From contig NZ_FNTG01000001.1 in assembly GCF_900104795.1 (NCBI RefSeq), positions 310,001 to 374,000 on the forward strand: a stretch of 64,000 bases of DNA. Direction: 5' to 3'. Position numbers and translations under genes: made by a program. A model generated the notes under the pieces. The model was not told the origin of the DNA. It made no database searches and saw nothing but the letters and a program-made list of their open reading frames with translations. Position 1 is the stretch's first letter, and each line of letters begins with the position of its first letter. The stretch is from Burkholderia sp. WP9 (GTDB lineage: Bacteria; Pseudomonadota; Gammaproteobacteria; Burkholderiales; Burkholderiaceae). Below are positions 45,208-54,168 of this stretch, one piece after another.

Positions 45208-45728
45208 GCACGCGCCAGCGTCAACCGGCGACGCGCGGCGGCAGGGCGCCGAGAGATTCGGGCGCGCAACCCGGCGCGGCGCCACTGGACGACACCGACC
45301 GGAGGCTCCTCGCGCTGCTCGCCGAAGACGCGACGCGTACTTATGCGGAACTCGGCAAACTGCTGTTTCTGTCGGCGCCCGCCGTCCACGAGCGCGCGAG
45401 GCGCTTGAAGAAAGAAGGCGTGATCAAGGCCACTGTCGCCGCACTCGATGCCGCCAAACTGAATCGTCCGTTACTCGCGTTCGTGCATGTCGATACGACG
45501 AGTTGGGCGGTGACGCGGCAACTACTGGCGTTGGAAGAACTGCCGGAAGTCGAGGAGATTCACACTGTGACGGGCGAGAGCGCCATGCTGCTCAAAGTCC
45601 GCACACGTAACACGCAATCGCTCGAACAGCTGCTTGCGCGCATTCACGCGATCGAAGGTTTTACCGGCACGCGCAGCTATATCGCGCTGACTACGTATCT
45701 GGAGCGCGGCCCGAGTCCGGCACTCTGA
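45204..45728 (+). CDS. Lrp/AsnC-family transcriptional regulator
   Basis: The 174-residue protein has a basic, disordered first ~28 residues, then a helix-turn-helix domain (LDDTDRRLLALLAEDATRTYAELGKLLFLSAPAVHERARRLKKEGVI) and the RAM ligand-binding domain (LAFVHVDTTS, EVEEIHTVTGESAMLLKVRTRN). ATG 45204 overlaps the synthetase stop, so it belongs to that operon. This is an unusual place for an Lrp-type protein and suggests feedback control. Confidence 0.9.
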   Translation: MSTRQRQPATRGGRAPRDSGAQPGAAPLDDTDRRLLALLAEDATRTYAELGKLLFLSAPAVHERARRLKKEGVIKATVAALDAAKLNRPLLAFVHVDTTSWAVTRQLLALEELPEVEEIHTVTGESAMLLKVRTRNTQSLEQLLARIHAIEGFTGTRSYIALTTYLERGPSPAL

Positions 45729-45752
45729 AGCACGATAAGCGATCGCTGCGTC

Positions 45753-46163
45753 TCAGGCGTGCAGCGAGAGACCTTTCACCGCTTTGTCGACCGCCTTCTT
45801 CGGTCCGCGCACCGCAAGCCCGACGAGATCAGGCGCATCAGCGGGTTCGGCGCGGAACACTTCCCGGTTCGCCTGATCGTGACCGGTCGAGAACATCGCG
45901 CGTACATACACGGCACGCGTCAATTCACGTTCGATACCCTGACGAAGCGCGCGCTGCAAACCTGCGTTGTCCGCCTGGTACACCATCATCGGCTGGCCAA
46001 GCAGCCGCGCATGCCGACGGCCAGCCGCGTCCTCGTACGGCTCGCCCATTGCCTCTGGCGCCGCGCCCGCGATCCCTGTTGCGAGAAACGCGGTCACATT
46101 GAGTTTTTGCCACACAGCGAGATCGTCCAGCACGATGATCGCGACTTTCGTATCGAATTCCAT
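45753..46163 (-). CDS. DUF2000-family protein
   Basis: The 136-residue product starts MEFDTKVAIIVLDDLAVWQKLNVTAFLATGIAG and has a middle segment GQPMMVYQADNAGLQRALRQGIERELTRAVYV, both typical of DUF2000. No biochemical role is established that I can name. ATG 46163 gives the family start; a TTG-type start at 46232 is not supported. It ends 25 bases from the convergent Lrp gene and stands alone. Confidence 0.8.
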   Translation of the reverse strand: MEFDTKVAIIVLDDLAVWQKLNVTAFLATGIAGAAPEAMGEPYEDAAGRRHARLLGQPMMVYQADNAGLQRALRQGIERELTRAVYVRAMFSTGHDQANREVFRAEPADAPDLVGLAVRGPKKAVDKAVKGLSLHA

Positions 46164-46566
46164 AACGCACGACGCTCCACAGCCGGGCGATGCAGGGTTG
46201 CTACAGCGCCCGTCGGTCAAGAAGGTATTCACACTCGAATCTTATGGAAACTCGAGCGCGTGTGCACGAGCGCAGAGCAAAAACGAATGGACTTCACCAG
46301 CCGCGCTTTTTCACGCGGTCCATGTCGGGTTTTGCCCTAATGCCATTCAGCAACCATCGCTCGAATTGCGTCGCGTGCTGCATTGCAACCTGAAGGGGCG
46401 TCATGCTCATCCCCGTTTGCGCCGCCATTTGCGCCGCTATTACGTGCCGCAGGCGCATGCCGTCGACGCGCCCGCAACATAGGGCAAGTCCCTGGCGCGA
46501 TTTAGCCGTGCATTACCACTCGCGTTCGCGGCCTCCTAAACTTGATTCAAACAGGAGGGGACACCG
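46164..46566. other. Intergenic interval with one possible small gene
   Basis: About 400 bases between the DUF2000 gene and the glyoxalase gene. Plus-strand frames here read as Arg/Cys-rich shadow sequence. The only plausible coding stretch is a 54-codon frame on the minus strand (46294-46458), listed separately. AGGAGG just before the glyoxalase start shows where that gene's leader ends. No repeat or obvious operator was seen. Confidence 0.5.
46294..46458 (-). CDS. Possible small protein (54 aa), unknown
   Basis: The frame from ATG 46458 to TGA 46294 reads MRLRHVIAAQMAAQTG at its start and ends RAKPDMDRVKKRGW. The composition is balanced and protein-like (amphipathic, Gln- and Met-rich helices), unlike the Arg/Cys-rich shadow frames around it. 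No clear ribosome binding site is seen and no family is recognised. It could be an isolated small protein or a remnant. Confidence 0.3.
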   Translation of the reverse strand: MRLRHVIAAQMAAQTGMSMTPLQVAMQHATQFERWLLNGIRAKPDMDRVKKRGW

Positions 46567-46965
46567 ATGGCCAAACTCATTCACACGATGATCCGTGTGC
46601 ACGATCTGCCGCGCTCGCTGCAGTTCTATCAAAGAGCTTTCAATCTGGACATATCGCACCGGCTCGACTTTCCGGACTTCACGCTCGTCTACTTGCGCAA
46701 CGAGGAGGCCGACGCCGAAATAGAACTCACCTGGAATAAAGGCCGCGAGGAGCCGTATTCGCATGGTGACGGCTACGGCCACGTCGCGTTCTGCGTCGAC
46801 GATGCAAAAAGCGAACGGCAGCGTCTGCTCGACCTCGGCATGACGCCCAACGATCTGCGGGAGTTTCACAACGACAACGGCGAGTTGCTGGCGCGCTACT
46901 TTTTCATTCAGGACCCTGACGGCTACAAGATCGAAGTGCTGGAACGCTACGGCCACTATCAATAG
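46567..46965 (+). CDS. Glyoxalase I (lactoylglutathione lyase)-like protein
   Basis: The 132-residue protein has the single-domain GlxI layout and all four expected metal ligands: His6, Glu53 (EIELT), His72 (GHVAF) and Glu123 (KIEVL). Other typical segments are LQFYQRAFNLDI and FFIQDPDGYKIE. GlxI converts the methylglyoxal-glutathione adduct into lactoylglutathione. AGGAGG stands upstream of ATG. It lies in front of a sugar or alcohol dehydrogenase pair, with no sign of a shared operon beyond orientation. Confidence 0.88.
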   Translation: MAKLIHTMIRVHDLPRSLQFYQRAFNLDISHRLDFPDFTLVYLRNEEADAEIELTWNKGREEPYSHGDGYGHVAFCVDDAKSERQRLLDLGMTPNDLREFHNDNGELLARYFFIQDPDGYKIEVLERYGHYQ

Positions 46966-47077
46966 TAAAAGCAATCCAGGCGGCCGCCGCGTGTAGTTGC
47001 AGTACCCCACAGCAATCAGATTGCATGGGACCGGGCAAGTGCTTTTGCACTCGCTCCGGTCGACAAAGGAGACAGAC

Positions 47078-47764
47078 ATGAAGACAACGATCATCCCGAT
47101 CGTCGCGTCCGATCACGCACATCACGCACATCATCACGGGCACGAGCATACTCACGAGCACCCCGGCGAACATGGCGCGGCGAAGGCCGCCACCGCCGCC
47201 ACCGCCGCATTGCGGATTCCGCTTACACGGCGCGAGCTATTGAAGGGCACCGGCGTGCTGATGGGCACGCTCGCGGCTTCTTCGGTGCTGTCGGCCTTCG
47301 CGCCGAGCCGCGCCTGGGCGCTCGAAATGCAAGGACTGGACACGCACCAGGGCGAAGTGATTCTGGCCTTCACGCGGCAGCTCTATCCGCATCCCACGCT
47401 CGACAACGCGGTCTACGCGCTGGTCGTCAAGGACCTCGACGCCAAAGCGAAAGCCGATCCGGCAGTGCGCCAGCAACTCGCCGATGGCGTCAAACAGCTC
47501 GACGCGCAAGCGGGTTCGGACTGGCTCAAACGCGCGCCGTCGGACCAGGCGCAAGACGTCGCGGCGCTCGCGGGCACACCGTTCTTCAACACGATACGCG
47601 GCACCGCGGTGGTCTCGCTATACGCCAACACCATGGCGTATACGCACTTCGGCTACGGCGCTTCGGAAGGCGACGGCGGCTACCTGTACAAGGGCTTCAA
47701 CAGTCTCTCGTGGCTGCCCAATCCGCCGGCCGCCGCCAGCGGCCCGATTCCGACGGATAGCTAA
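47078..47764 (+). CDS. Tat-exported small subunit of a GMC-type dehydrogenase (gluconate 2-dehydrogenase subunit 3-like)
   Basis: The 228-residue protein has a twin-arginine signal (TRRELLKGTGVLMGTLAASSVLSAFAPSRAWA, Arg51-Arg52). Such small subunits carry the folded flavoprotein through the Tat system and act as its chaperone; the neighbour has no signal of its own. The mature part (TPFFNTIRGTAVVSLYANTMAY, HFGYGASEGDGGYLYKGF) fits the subunit-3 family. The region before the RR motif is very long and holds eleven His between residues 13 and 32. AGGAG six bases before ATG supports this start. Confidence 0.85.
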   Translation: MKTTIIPIVASDHAHHAHHHGHEHTHEHPGEHGAAKAATAATAALRIPLTRRELLKGTGVLMGTLAASSVLSAFAPSRAWALEMQGLDTHQGEVILAFTRQLYPHPTLDNAVYALVVKDLDAKAKADPAVRQQLADGVKQLDAQAGSDWLKRAPSDQAQDVAALAGTPFFNTIRGTAVVSLYANTMAYTHFGYGASEGDGGYLYKGFNSLSWLPNPPAAASGPIPTDS

Positions 47765-47882
47765 CCGCTGCGACAGTCACCATCATGCATAGGACCGCAG
47801 TTACGCGCCAAGGGACTCGAGTAAGCGCTCAAGCGCCGACTCTGGCCGGCAGCCCAACTCTGGTCAATAGAGGAGACAGGAC

Positions 47883-49469
47883 ATGGATCAGGACAACAAC
47901 AAGGTGCGTTTTTCACACAACGACGACAAGGTCGTCGTGATCATCGGCTCGGGTGCCGGAGGCGGCACGCTTGCCAACGAACTGGCGCAGAAGGGTATCG
48001 ACGTGGTCGTGCTGGAGGCGGGCAAGCTGCACACGCAAGGCGATTTCACAACCGACGAGTGGGGCTCGTTCCAGATGCTGTCATGGCTCGACAAACGCAC
48101 CACGTCGGGCACCTGGCGCATCGCCAAAGACTTTCCGAACCTCCCCGCCTGGATCTGCAAGACGGTGGGCGGCACGACCACGCACTGGGCCGGTGCGAGT
48201 CTGCGGATCAGGCCGCACGAGTTCAAGGCGAAGACGACCTACGGCGCTATCAAGGATGCCAATCTGCTCGACTGGCCGCTCACGCGCGAGGAACTCGATC
48301 CGTACTACGACCGCGCGCAGCAGAAGATGGGCATTACGCGCACCAACGGTCTGCCGGGCCTGCCCGGCAACAACAACTTCAAGGTGATGTCGGCCGGCGC
48401 GATGAAGGTCGGTTACAAGGACTGCAATACCGGGCACATGGCGATCAATAGCGTGGTGCGTGACGACCGCGCGCATTGCTTCCAGCGCGGCTTCTGTTTT
48501 CAGGGGTGTCGCACTGGCGCGAAGTGGTCGACGCTCTACACCGAATTGCCGCGCGCCCAGGCCACCGGCCATATGGAATTGCGCACGCAGGCCCACGTGG
48601 TGCGCATTGAAACCGACGCGCGCGGTAAGGCGAAGGAGGTGCTCTACTACGACGGCAATGGCAAGCTGCAGCGGCAAAAGGCGCGCATCGTCGCGGTCGC
48701 CGGCAATTCGATCGAAACGCCGCGCCTGCTGCTGAATTCGCATTCGAGCAGGTTCCCGCAGGGCCTCGCTAACGGATCGGGGCAGGTGGGCCGCAACTAC
48801 ATGCGTCATACCACGGGCTCGGTGTACGCGGTGTTCAACGACAAGGTGGAAATGTTCAAGGGCACCACGATGGCCGGCATCATCGAGGACGAGGCGGCGT
48901 TCAATCCGCAGCGTGGCTTCGCAGGCGGCTATCACATGGAGACCGTGTCGCTCGGCCTGCCGTTTTATGCGGCCTTTCTCAATCCTGGCGCGTGGGGTCC
49001 GACCTTCACCCAGGCAATGGATCAATACGCGTACACGGCGGGCATGTGGATCGTCGGCGAGGATATGCCGCGCGAGAGCAATCGCGTGACCTTGAATACC
49101 GACGTGAAGGACCAGTACGGCCAGCCGGTCGCCAACGTGCATTTCGACGATCATCCGAACGACGAAGCGATGCGCGAGCACGCGTACAGGCAGGGCACCG
49201 CGGTGTACGAAGCGGCGGGTGCGAAGACGGTCTATCGGGTGCCGCCGTATCCGTCCACGCATAACCTCGGCACGGCCCGCATGAGCGCGCGCGCCGAAGA
49301 CGGCGTGTGCAACCGGTTCGGGCAGACGCATGAAGTATCGAACCTGTTCATTTCGGACGGTAGCCAGTTCACCACCGGCGCGGCGGAAAATCCGACCATG
49401 ACGATCGTGACGCTGGCGATCCGGCAGGCCGATCACATTGCGGCGCAGATGAACAAACGCGCGGTATAA
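47883..49469 (+). CDS. GMC-family oxidoreductase, FAD-dependent dehydrogenase large subunit
   Basis: The 528-residue protein starts with an FAD-binding fold (VVIIGSGAGGGTLANELAQKGIDVVVLEAG) and has VGGTTTHWAGASLRIRP. A Cys-rich stretch (CFQRGFCFQGC) might hold an iron-sulfur cluster, as in Burkholderia FAD-glucose dehydrogenase. The C-terminal PSTHNLGTARM and SQFTTGAAENPTMTIVTLAIR are GMC signatures. It lacks a signal peptide and is probably exported by its Tat partner upstream. A cytochrome c subunit, usual for this group, is not encoded here, so the electron acceptor is open. The substrate is probably a sugar, polyol or alcohol. Confidence 0.9.
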   Translation: MDQDNNKVRFSHNDDKVVVIIGSGAGGGTLANELAQKGIDVVVLEAGKLHTQGDFTTDEWGSFQMLSWLDKRTTSGTWRIAKDFPNLPAWICKTVGGTTTHWAGASLRIRPHEFKAKTTYGAIKDANLLDWPLTREELDPYYDRAQQKMGITRTNGLPGLPGNNNFKVMSAGAMKVGYKDCNTGHMAINSVVRDDRAHCFQRGFCFQGCRTGAKWSTLYTELPRAQATGHMELRTQAHVVRIETDARGKAKEVLYYDGNGKLQRQKARIVAVAGNSIETPRLLLNSHSSRFPQGLANGSGQVGRNYMRHTTGSVYAVFNDKVEMFKGTTMAGIIEDEAAFNPQRGFAGGYHMETVSLGLPFYAAFLNPGAWGPTFTQAMDQYAYTAGMWIVGEDMPRESNRVTLNTDVKDQYGQPVANVHFDDHPNDEAMREHAYRQGTAVYEAAGAKTVYRVPPYPSTHNLGTARMSARAEDGVCNRFGQTHEVSNLFISDGSQFTTGAAENPTMTIVTLAIRQADHIAAQMNKRAV

Positions 49470-49614
49470 AACGGTCCGACGGGGCAGGGCGGCGTTCGGG
49501 TTCGAGGCAATTGTCGAGCGGTGAATGCCGGCGTATGTTGACGAACGCGGGCGGCGTGCCGTGGCTGCACGAAGGGCGCCACGGCACGCCTGCCTGAAAT
49601 CAGGGAGTAACGCC

Positions 49615-49980
49615 ATGTGTAGGGTGTACATCAACGCCGATCCGATCCTGTACGAGTCGCGCACGCGCTCGCTGCGCATTCACGGCGTGATCACCACGGT
49701 CCGGCTGGAAAATCTGTTCTGGGACGTGCTGCACGAAATCGCCGCGCGCGAGAACATGACGACCAGTCAGTTCGCCGTGCAGCTGTACGACGAACTGATC
49801 GCGCTGCGGGGCGAGCTGCCGACTAACTTTGCGTCGTTCCTGCGCGTGTGCTGTTTGCGCTATCTGTCCATGCGCACGGAGAAGAAGGACGTCGATGAAC
49901 CCGGAGCGGTTCCCGGGCTGGCGGCTTCGGCTGCGGCTGCGGCGAGCGAAGCGAGGCCGCGAATTCTGAAGACAGTTTGA
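49615..49980 (+). CDS. Ribbon-helix-helix domain protein
   Basis: The 121-residue product carries a ribbon-helix-helix-like segment (TRSLRIHGVITTVRLENLFWDVLHEIAARENMTTSQFAVQLYDELIA). The basic beta strand should contact DNA and the two helices should dimerise. A helical SFLRVCCLRYLSM and a disordered Ala/Glu/Pro tail follow. GGGAG seven bases before ATG 49615 sets the start. Targets are unknown; such proteins are common single-gene regulators in Burkholderiales. Confidence 0.82.
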   Translation: MCRVYINADPILYESRTRSLRIHGVITTVRLENLFWDVLHEIAARENMTTSQFAVQLYDELIALRGELPTNFASFLRVCCLRYLSMRTEKKDVDEPGAVPGLAASAAAAASEARPRILKTV

Positions 49981-50079
49981 CGAGTAAGGCGGCGCGAAGC
50001 CGCAGCGGATAGACAGGAAGCGCGCACCGGACCGCGTGCTAGGATGTTTCGCACATTCCGCACAACGTTGGAGACATGG

Positions 50080-50460
50080 ATGCGTCCGGAGAATGCCGCC
50101 CGTTTCGATGAACAGTTCGCACCTCGCATCGCCGAGGCCATTGCCGCCTGTTTCGCCACCACCGTGCATACCGAAGTGCTGCCATACGGCGGCCACGGGC
50201 ATCCCACCCGCGTGCGGATTCATGCCACGCCGATCGAAGACATGGGACTGTACCCCCATCCATTGAATCTGTATCTGACGTGGGACAGCGACGAAATCGA
50301 GAGGCTGATGGGGGCCGAAGGGCCGTCGCGTTTTGCTGGTTATCTGGCCGCGCTGCCGCGCAAGCTCGCGGCCTGGAACCATGCGCGCGAACTGGACTTT
50401 CTCTCGCATACGCAGGCCGAGCCGGTCGCCCTGATCGGCGGACTCGACTTCGAGTCGTAA
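50080..50460 (+). CDS. Hypothetical protein, 126 aa
   Basis: This soluble protein starts MRPENAARFDEQFAPRIAEAIAACFATTVHTEVLPYGGHGHP and has a middle section DMGLYPHPLNLYLTWDSDEIERLMGAEG. No family is recognised. The ATG at 50080 has TTGGAG upstream; ATG 50044 in the same frame lacks one. The balanced composition and good start support a real gene. It ends at a strong hairpin and is convergent with the chemoreceptor genes. Confidence 0.65.
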   Translation: MRPENAARFDEQFAPRIAEAIAACFATTVHTEVLPYGGHGHPTRVRIHATPIEDMGLYPHPLNLYLTWDSDEIERLMGAEGPSRFAGYLAALPRKLAAWNHARELDFLSHTQAEPVALIGGLDFES

Positions 50461-50481
50461 GCGGCGCGTGGCGCGCCGCTT
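50459..50481. terminator. Strong hairpin between convergent genes
   Basis: AAGCGGCGCG and CGCGCCGCTT form a perfect 10-bp stem with a 3-base loop, beginning inside the stop codon of the 126-residue hypothetical protein. Only a short T-run follows (TTCATCC), so it may be a weak intrinsic terminator. It may also serve the chemoreceptor operon coming from the other side. Confidence 0.5.
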
Positions 50482-50546
50482 CATCCACTCGACTCACGCT
50501 GCAACTGGAGCAACAGGCGCCGCGCGACGAGCACGGCGCCGCTCCG

Positions 50547-52127
50547 TCAGGCCGCGGCGCCCAGCCTGAAGAAACTCACGCTTTGCACGAGTCCGGATGC
50601 TTTGCTTTGCACCGCGTCGGCCGCGGCCGCCGCCTGCTCGACCAAAGCCGCGTTGCTTTGCGTCACCTGGTCCATCTGTGTGACGGCGTCGTTGACTTCC
50701 GCGATGCCGGTTGCCTGATCGACACTCGCGGTCGCGATCGACTCGACGATACGCGTCACGCTGCCGGCGCTTTCCACCACGCCGTCCATCGTGGTGCTCG
50801 CGTGGTTGATCAGTTGCGTGCCGGCTTCGATCGTGGCCACCGACTCGCGAATCAGCGTCCTAATCTCGCGTGCGGCGTCGGCGGAACGTTGCGCGAGGCT
50901 GCGCACTTCGCTCGCGACCACCGCGAAGCCGCGCCCTTGCGTGCCGGCGCGCGCCGCTTCGACCGCTGCATTGAGCGCGAGGATATTGGTTTGCGCCGCA
51001 ATGGCTTCCACCACTGCGATGATATCGACGATACGCTTGGACGCCGCATCGATCTGGCCCATCGTGCGCACCGCGTCGCTCATGACAACGCCGCCTTCAC
51101 GCGCGGCATGCGCGGCGGTTTGCGCGAGCGTGGTGGCTTCGCGGGCGTTGGCGGCGTTGCGCTGAACCGAGTCGGTAAAATGCTGCATCGACGCGGCGGT
51201 TTCTTCAAGCGAGGCCGCCTGCTGCTCGGTACGCGCCGACAGGTCGAGGTTGCCTGTGGCGATTTCCTGCGTGGCCGTGGAAATCGTATGCGCGCCTTCA
51301 CGGATCTCGCTGACGATATGCCGCAAGCGCTGGTTCATGTCGTTGAGGGCAGTGAGCAACTGGCCTGTTTCGTCGCGGCTCACCACGGGCACGTCGGCGC
51401 GCAGATCGCCTGCCGCCACCGCCTGCGCGACGCCCACCGCCTGTCTGACCGGCACCGTGATGCTGCGGCTCAGGAACCAGATCGCGAAAGCGCCGACGCC
51501 GAGCGAACCGATAACGACCGACAGCAACAGCACGGTCGCGATCGTGTAGGCCTGTTCCGCCGCTTCGCTCGTGCGCACGCTGGAGTCATGCGCCTGTTGC
51601 ATCACGGTGGCGACGATATCGTCGATAGCGGCGGTCGGCGCGCGGTCGATGCCTTTGACGAGAGCGTCGACCACGTGCGCCGTGTTCGGATCGGCGGCGT
51701 CGTAGTGTTTCAGCGCGTCGAGATAACTGTCCTGCAGCGATGCATGCGTGGCGAGCGCCTTGTCGACACCGTCCACGTTCGCGCCCAATGCGCTCAACTG
51801 ATCCTTCAGGCGCAGCAGGGCAGCGTGCGTCGTTCCGCTTTCCCTGTTGAAGGCATCACGGTATTTGGCGAAGGCGGCCGGATCCGCGCCGCGCAACAAC
51901 AGGTCCTTCCACTCCTGCACCTGCTTCTTGAATTCGACCTGCGCGACGCGCGCCGTATCGGCGGCTTGCGCGTACTGGCTGAGCGATTGGGCGGACTGGA
52001 TTTGCAGCGCATGCGTTCTGGACAACGCATGCCAGCCTTCCAGACCCACGACCATCGTCGCGGCCAACAATACCGCGCCGAGCAACGCCAATTTAACGGC
52101 GATCTTCAGATTTCTATAGAACGTCAC
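50547..52127 (-). CDS. Methyl-accepting chemotaxis protein (Tar-type, four-helix sensor)
   Basis: The 526-residue receptor has an N-terminal transmembrane helix (about 10-28), a helical periplasmic sensor domain and a second transmembrane helix (about 190-215, [27 protein letters not shown]). A HAMP domain and the cytoplasmic signalling tip ([47 protein letters not shown]) follow. The ligand is unknown. It starts 22 bases after the stop of the dCache receptor and is probably co-transcribed with it. Confidence 0.93.
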   Translation of the reverse strand: MTFYRNLKIAVKLALLGAVLLAATMVVGLEGWHALSRTHALQIQSAQSLSQYAQAADTARVAQVEFKKQVQEWKDLLLRGADPAAFAKYRDAFNRESGTTHAALLRLKDQLSALGANVDGVDKALATHASLQDSYLDALKHYDAADPNTAHVVDALVKGIDRAPTAAIDDIVATVMQQAHDSSVRTSEAAEQAYTIATVLLLSVVIGSLGVGAFAIWFLSRSITVPVRQAVGVAQAVAAGDLRADVPVVSRDETGQLLTALNDMNQRLRHIVSEIREGAHTISTATQEIATGNLDLSARTEQQAASLEETAASMQHFTDSVQRNAANAREATTLAQTAAHAAREGGVVMSDAVRTMGQIDAASKRIVDIIAVVEAIAAQTNILALNAAVEAARAGTQGRGFAVVASEVRSLAQRSADAAREIRTLIRESVATIEAGTQLINHASTTMDGVVESAGSVTRIVESIATASVDQATGIAEVNDAVTQMDQVTQSNAALVEQAAAAADAVQSKASGLVQSVSFFRLGAAA

Positions 52128-52149
52128 TGCAGGATTCCAACTTTGGCTT

Positions 52150-53949
52150 TTAATCGAGTTTGAATTGCGTCACTGCACTGGCGAGGCTCACGGCCTGGCT
52201 CTGCAGTGCGGCCGCCGCCGCCGTGGATTCTTCGACCAGTGCGGCATTCTGTTGCACCATTTCGTCGAGCTGGCTGACCGCGCGGTTGACTTCCTGAATA
52301 CCGCGCGTCTGCTCGTTGGCCGCCTGCGTGATTTCGGAAATGATGGTCGTCACGTTGGCGACGTTGCTGACGATCTCGGTCATCGTCTCGCCGGCCTGGC
52401 GCACCTGGCCCGAACCCGACGAGACGCTGGCCACGGTTGCTTCGATCAGCGCCTTGATTTCCTTCGCGGCCTGCGCGCTGCGTTGCGCGAGGCTGCGCAC
52501 TTCACCGGCCACCACCGCGAAGCCGCGGCCCTGTTCGCCTGCACGCGCGGCCTCCACCGCGGCATTCAGCGCGAGGATGTTGGTCTGGAACGCAATGCCG
52601 TCGATCACGCCGATGATGTCGGAGATTTTCACCGACGCATGCTGGATCTCGCCCATCGTCGCAATCACTTCGGAGATCACCACGCCGCCGCGCGAGGCGA
52701 CCTGCGAGGCGGAAACGGCGGTACTGTCGGCCTGTTTCGCGGAGCTGGCCGATTGCGTGACCGTCGAGGTGATTTCTTCCATCGATGCTGCGGTTTGCTG
52801 CAAGCTCGCGGCAGCGGATTCCGTGCGGCCCGACAGATCGACGTTGCCCGCGGCGATTTCATTGGCGGCCACGCGCACCGATTCGCTGGCGTCGCGAATC
52901 TGGCGCATCACGTGGCTGAGTTTGTCGATGAAGGTGTTGAACGAGCGCGCGATCTGCGCGACTTCGTCGTTGCCGACGGCCGGCAGGCGCTGCGTCAGAT
53001 CGCCTTCGCCGGAGCCGATGGCGTCCATGGCATCGCGCACTTTCGACAGACGCTGGAACGACACCGCGGTCACCGCCGCCACGATGGCGGCGGCGATGCC
53101 GGCGATCACGATCAGCGCGACGATCGAAGCCGTCAGCAGCGAACGCATGCCGGCGGTCGCTTCGGCTTTGTCGAGCGCGACGACCACGTACCAGTCAGTG
53201 CCGGGAATCGCTTGCGCGCGCATCAGCTTCGTGCTGCCATTCACGTCCATGTCGAGCGGACGGTCGGCGCTGAAGAGGGCGGCGAGCTTGTCGCCGGTCA
53301 AACCGGGCGCGACATCGGAGACCGGCTTCAAGGTCAGCTTGGGATCCGGATGCGCAACGATATGGCCGCTCGCGTCGATCAGCATGCCGAAGCTCGCCGG
53401 TGTGGGATGGATCGCCTTGACGTTGGCGATCACGCTGTCCATCGCGACGTCACCGGACACCACGCCTTTTACCGCGCCGTCGCGCACGACCGGCGCCGCG
53501 AATGCCACCACCAGTTTGCCCGTGCCCACGTCCACGTAGGGCGGCGTTACAACCGGCTTGCCAGCGGCGGCGGCCTGCTTGTACCAGGGGCGGCCGGTCG
53601 GATCGTAGTCCGCCGGAATGCCGGTCGGGTCGGAGAACTTCGAGGTCTTGTCCGCATAGCCGACATACACGTTCGAGAATTTGCCGGCCGCGGCGATCTG
53701 CTTTAACGCAGCGGACGGATCGGGTTGCAGTACCACGTCCTGCAGCGAGTTGATCATCTGGGTGTTGGCGGCAACCCAGTCGCTGATGCCGGCCGCGTGA
53801 CCGCTTTCCACCGAGGTCAGGCTGCTGTCGATGGCATCGGCGTTATACGAGTTGGCGACGACGTAGTTGAGAACCGCGTTGGCAGCGAGCGCAACCACAA
53901 CGATAGCAACGCATAGGGCGACGATGCGCGCGCGAATGGAGGTGAACAT
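52150..53949 (-). CDS. Methyl-accepting chemotaxis protein with dCache sensor
   Basis: The 599-residue receptor has a first transmembrane helix (about 8-30) and a large periplasmic dCache-type domain, with [21 protein letters not shown] and [25 protein letters not shown], the type that binds amino or organic acids. A second helix (about 275-298), a HAMP domain and the signalling domain ([54 protein letters not shown]) follow. A sigma-28-like promoter stands upstream, so expression with the flagellar genes is expected. Confidence 0.95.
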   Translation of the reverse strand: MFTSIRARIVALCVAIVVVALAANAVLNYVVANSYNADAIDSSLTSVESGHAAGISDWVAANTQMINSLQDVVLQPDPSAALKQIAAAGKFSNVYVGYADKTSKFSDPTGIPADYDPTGRPWYKQAAAAGKPVVTPPYVDVGTGKLVVAFAAPVVRDGAVKGVVSGDVAMDSVIANVKAIHPTPASFGMLIDASGHIVAHPDPKLTLKPVSDVAPGLTGDKLAALFSADRPLDMDVNGSTKLMRAQAIPGTDWYVVVALDKAEATAGMRSLLTASIVALIVIAGIAAAIVAAVTAVSFQRLSKVRDAMDAIGSGEGDLTQRLPAVGNDEVAQIARSFNTFIDKLSHVMRQIRDASESVRVAANEIAAGNVDLSGRTESAAASLQQTAASMEEITSTVTQSASSAKQADSTAVSASQVASRGGVVISEVIATMGEIQHASVKISDIIGVIDGIAFQTNILALNAAVEAARAGEQGRGFAVVAGEVRSLAQRSAQAAKEIKALIEATVASVSSGSGQVRQAGETMTEIVSNVANVTTIISEITQAANEQTRGIQEVNRAVSQLDEMVQQNAALVEESTAAAAALQSQAVSLASAVTQFKLD

Positions 53950-54011
53950 GTCGGGAGTCTTTGGGGGTGAGCGGTAAACCGGAGTCGGCGAGGCGGGGGC
54001 CTCACCTGCGG

Positions 54012-54038
54012 TATACGGCCTGAGGAGGCCCGACTTGA
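54012..54038 (-). promoter_or_regulatory. Sigma-28 (FliA)-type promoter of the chemoreceptor operon
   Basis: On the minus strand TCAAG (54038-54034) is followed after 14 bases by GCCGTATA (54019-54012). The flagellar class 3 consensus is TAAAG/TCAAG, 14 bases, GCCGATAA. It ends 63 bases before the dCache receptor start. Confidence 0.65.
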
Positions 54039-54168
54039 GCAGCGAATTCTTTCAATTACCCCAAACGCAGCGAGAGCTGCATGCGGCGGAGTGTCGCACG
54101 CAGAAGTAAATGGCTGCGTGCTCGCCGTTGTATTCGTATGACAATAACGCGCGATTGGAAAGATCGTT

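Noticed and set aside
52165..53706. A 513-codon plus-strand frame opposite the dCache chemoreceptor
   Set aside because: Arg/His/Gly-rich antisense shadow of a clearly identified chemoreceptor gene.
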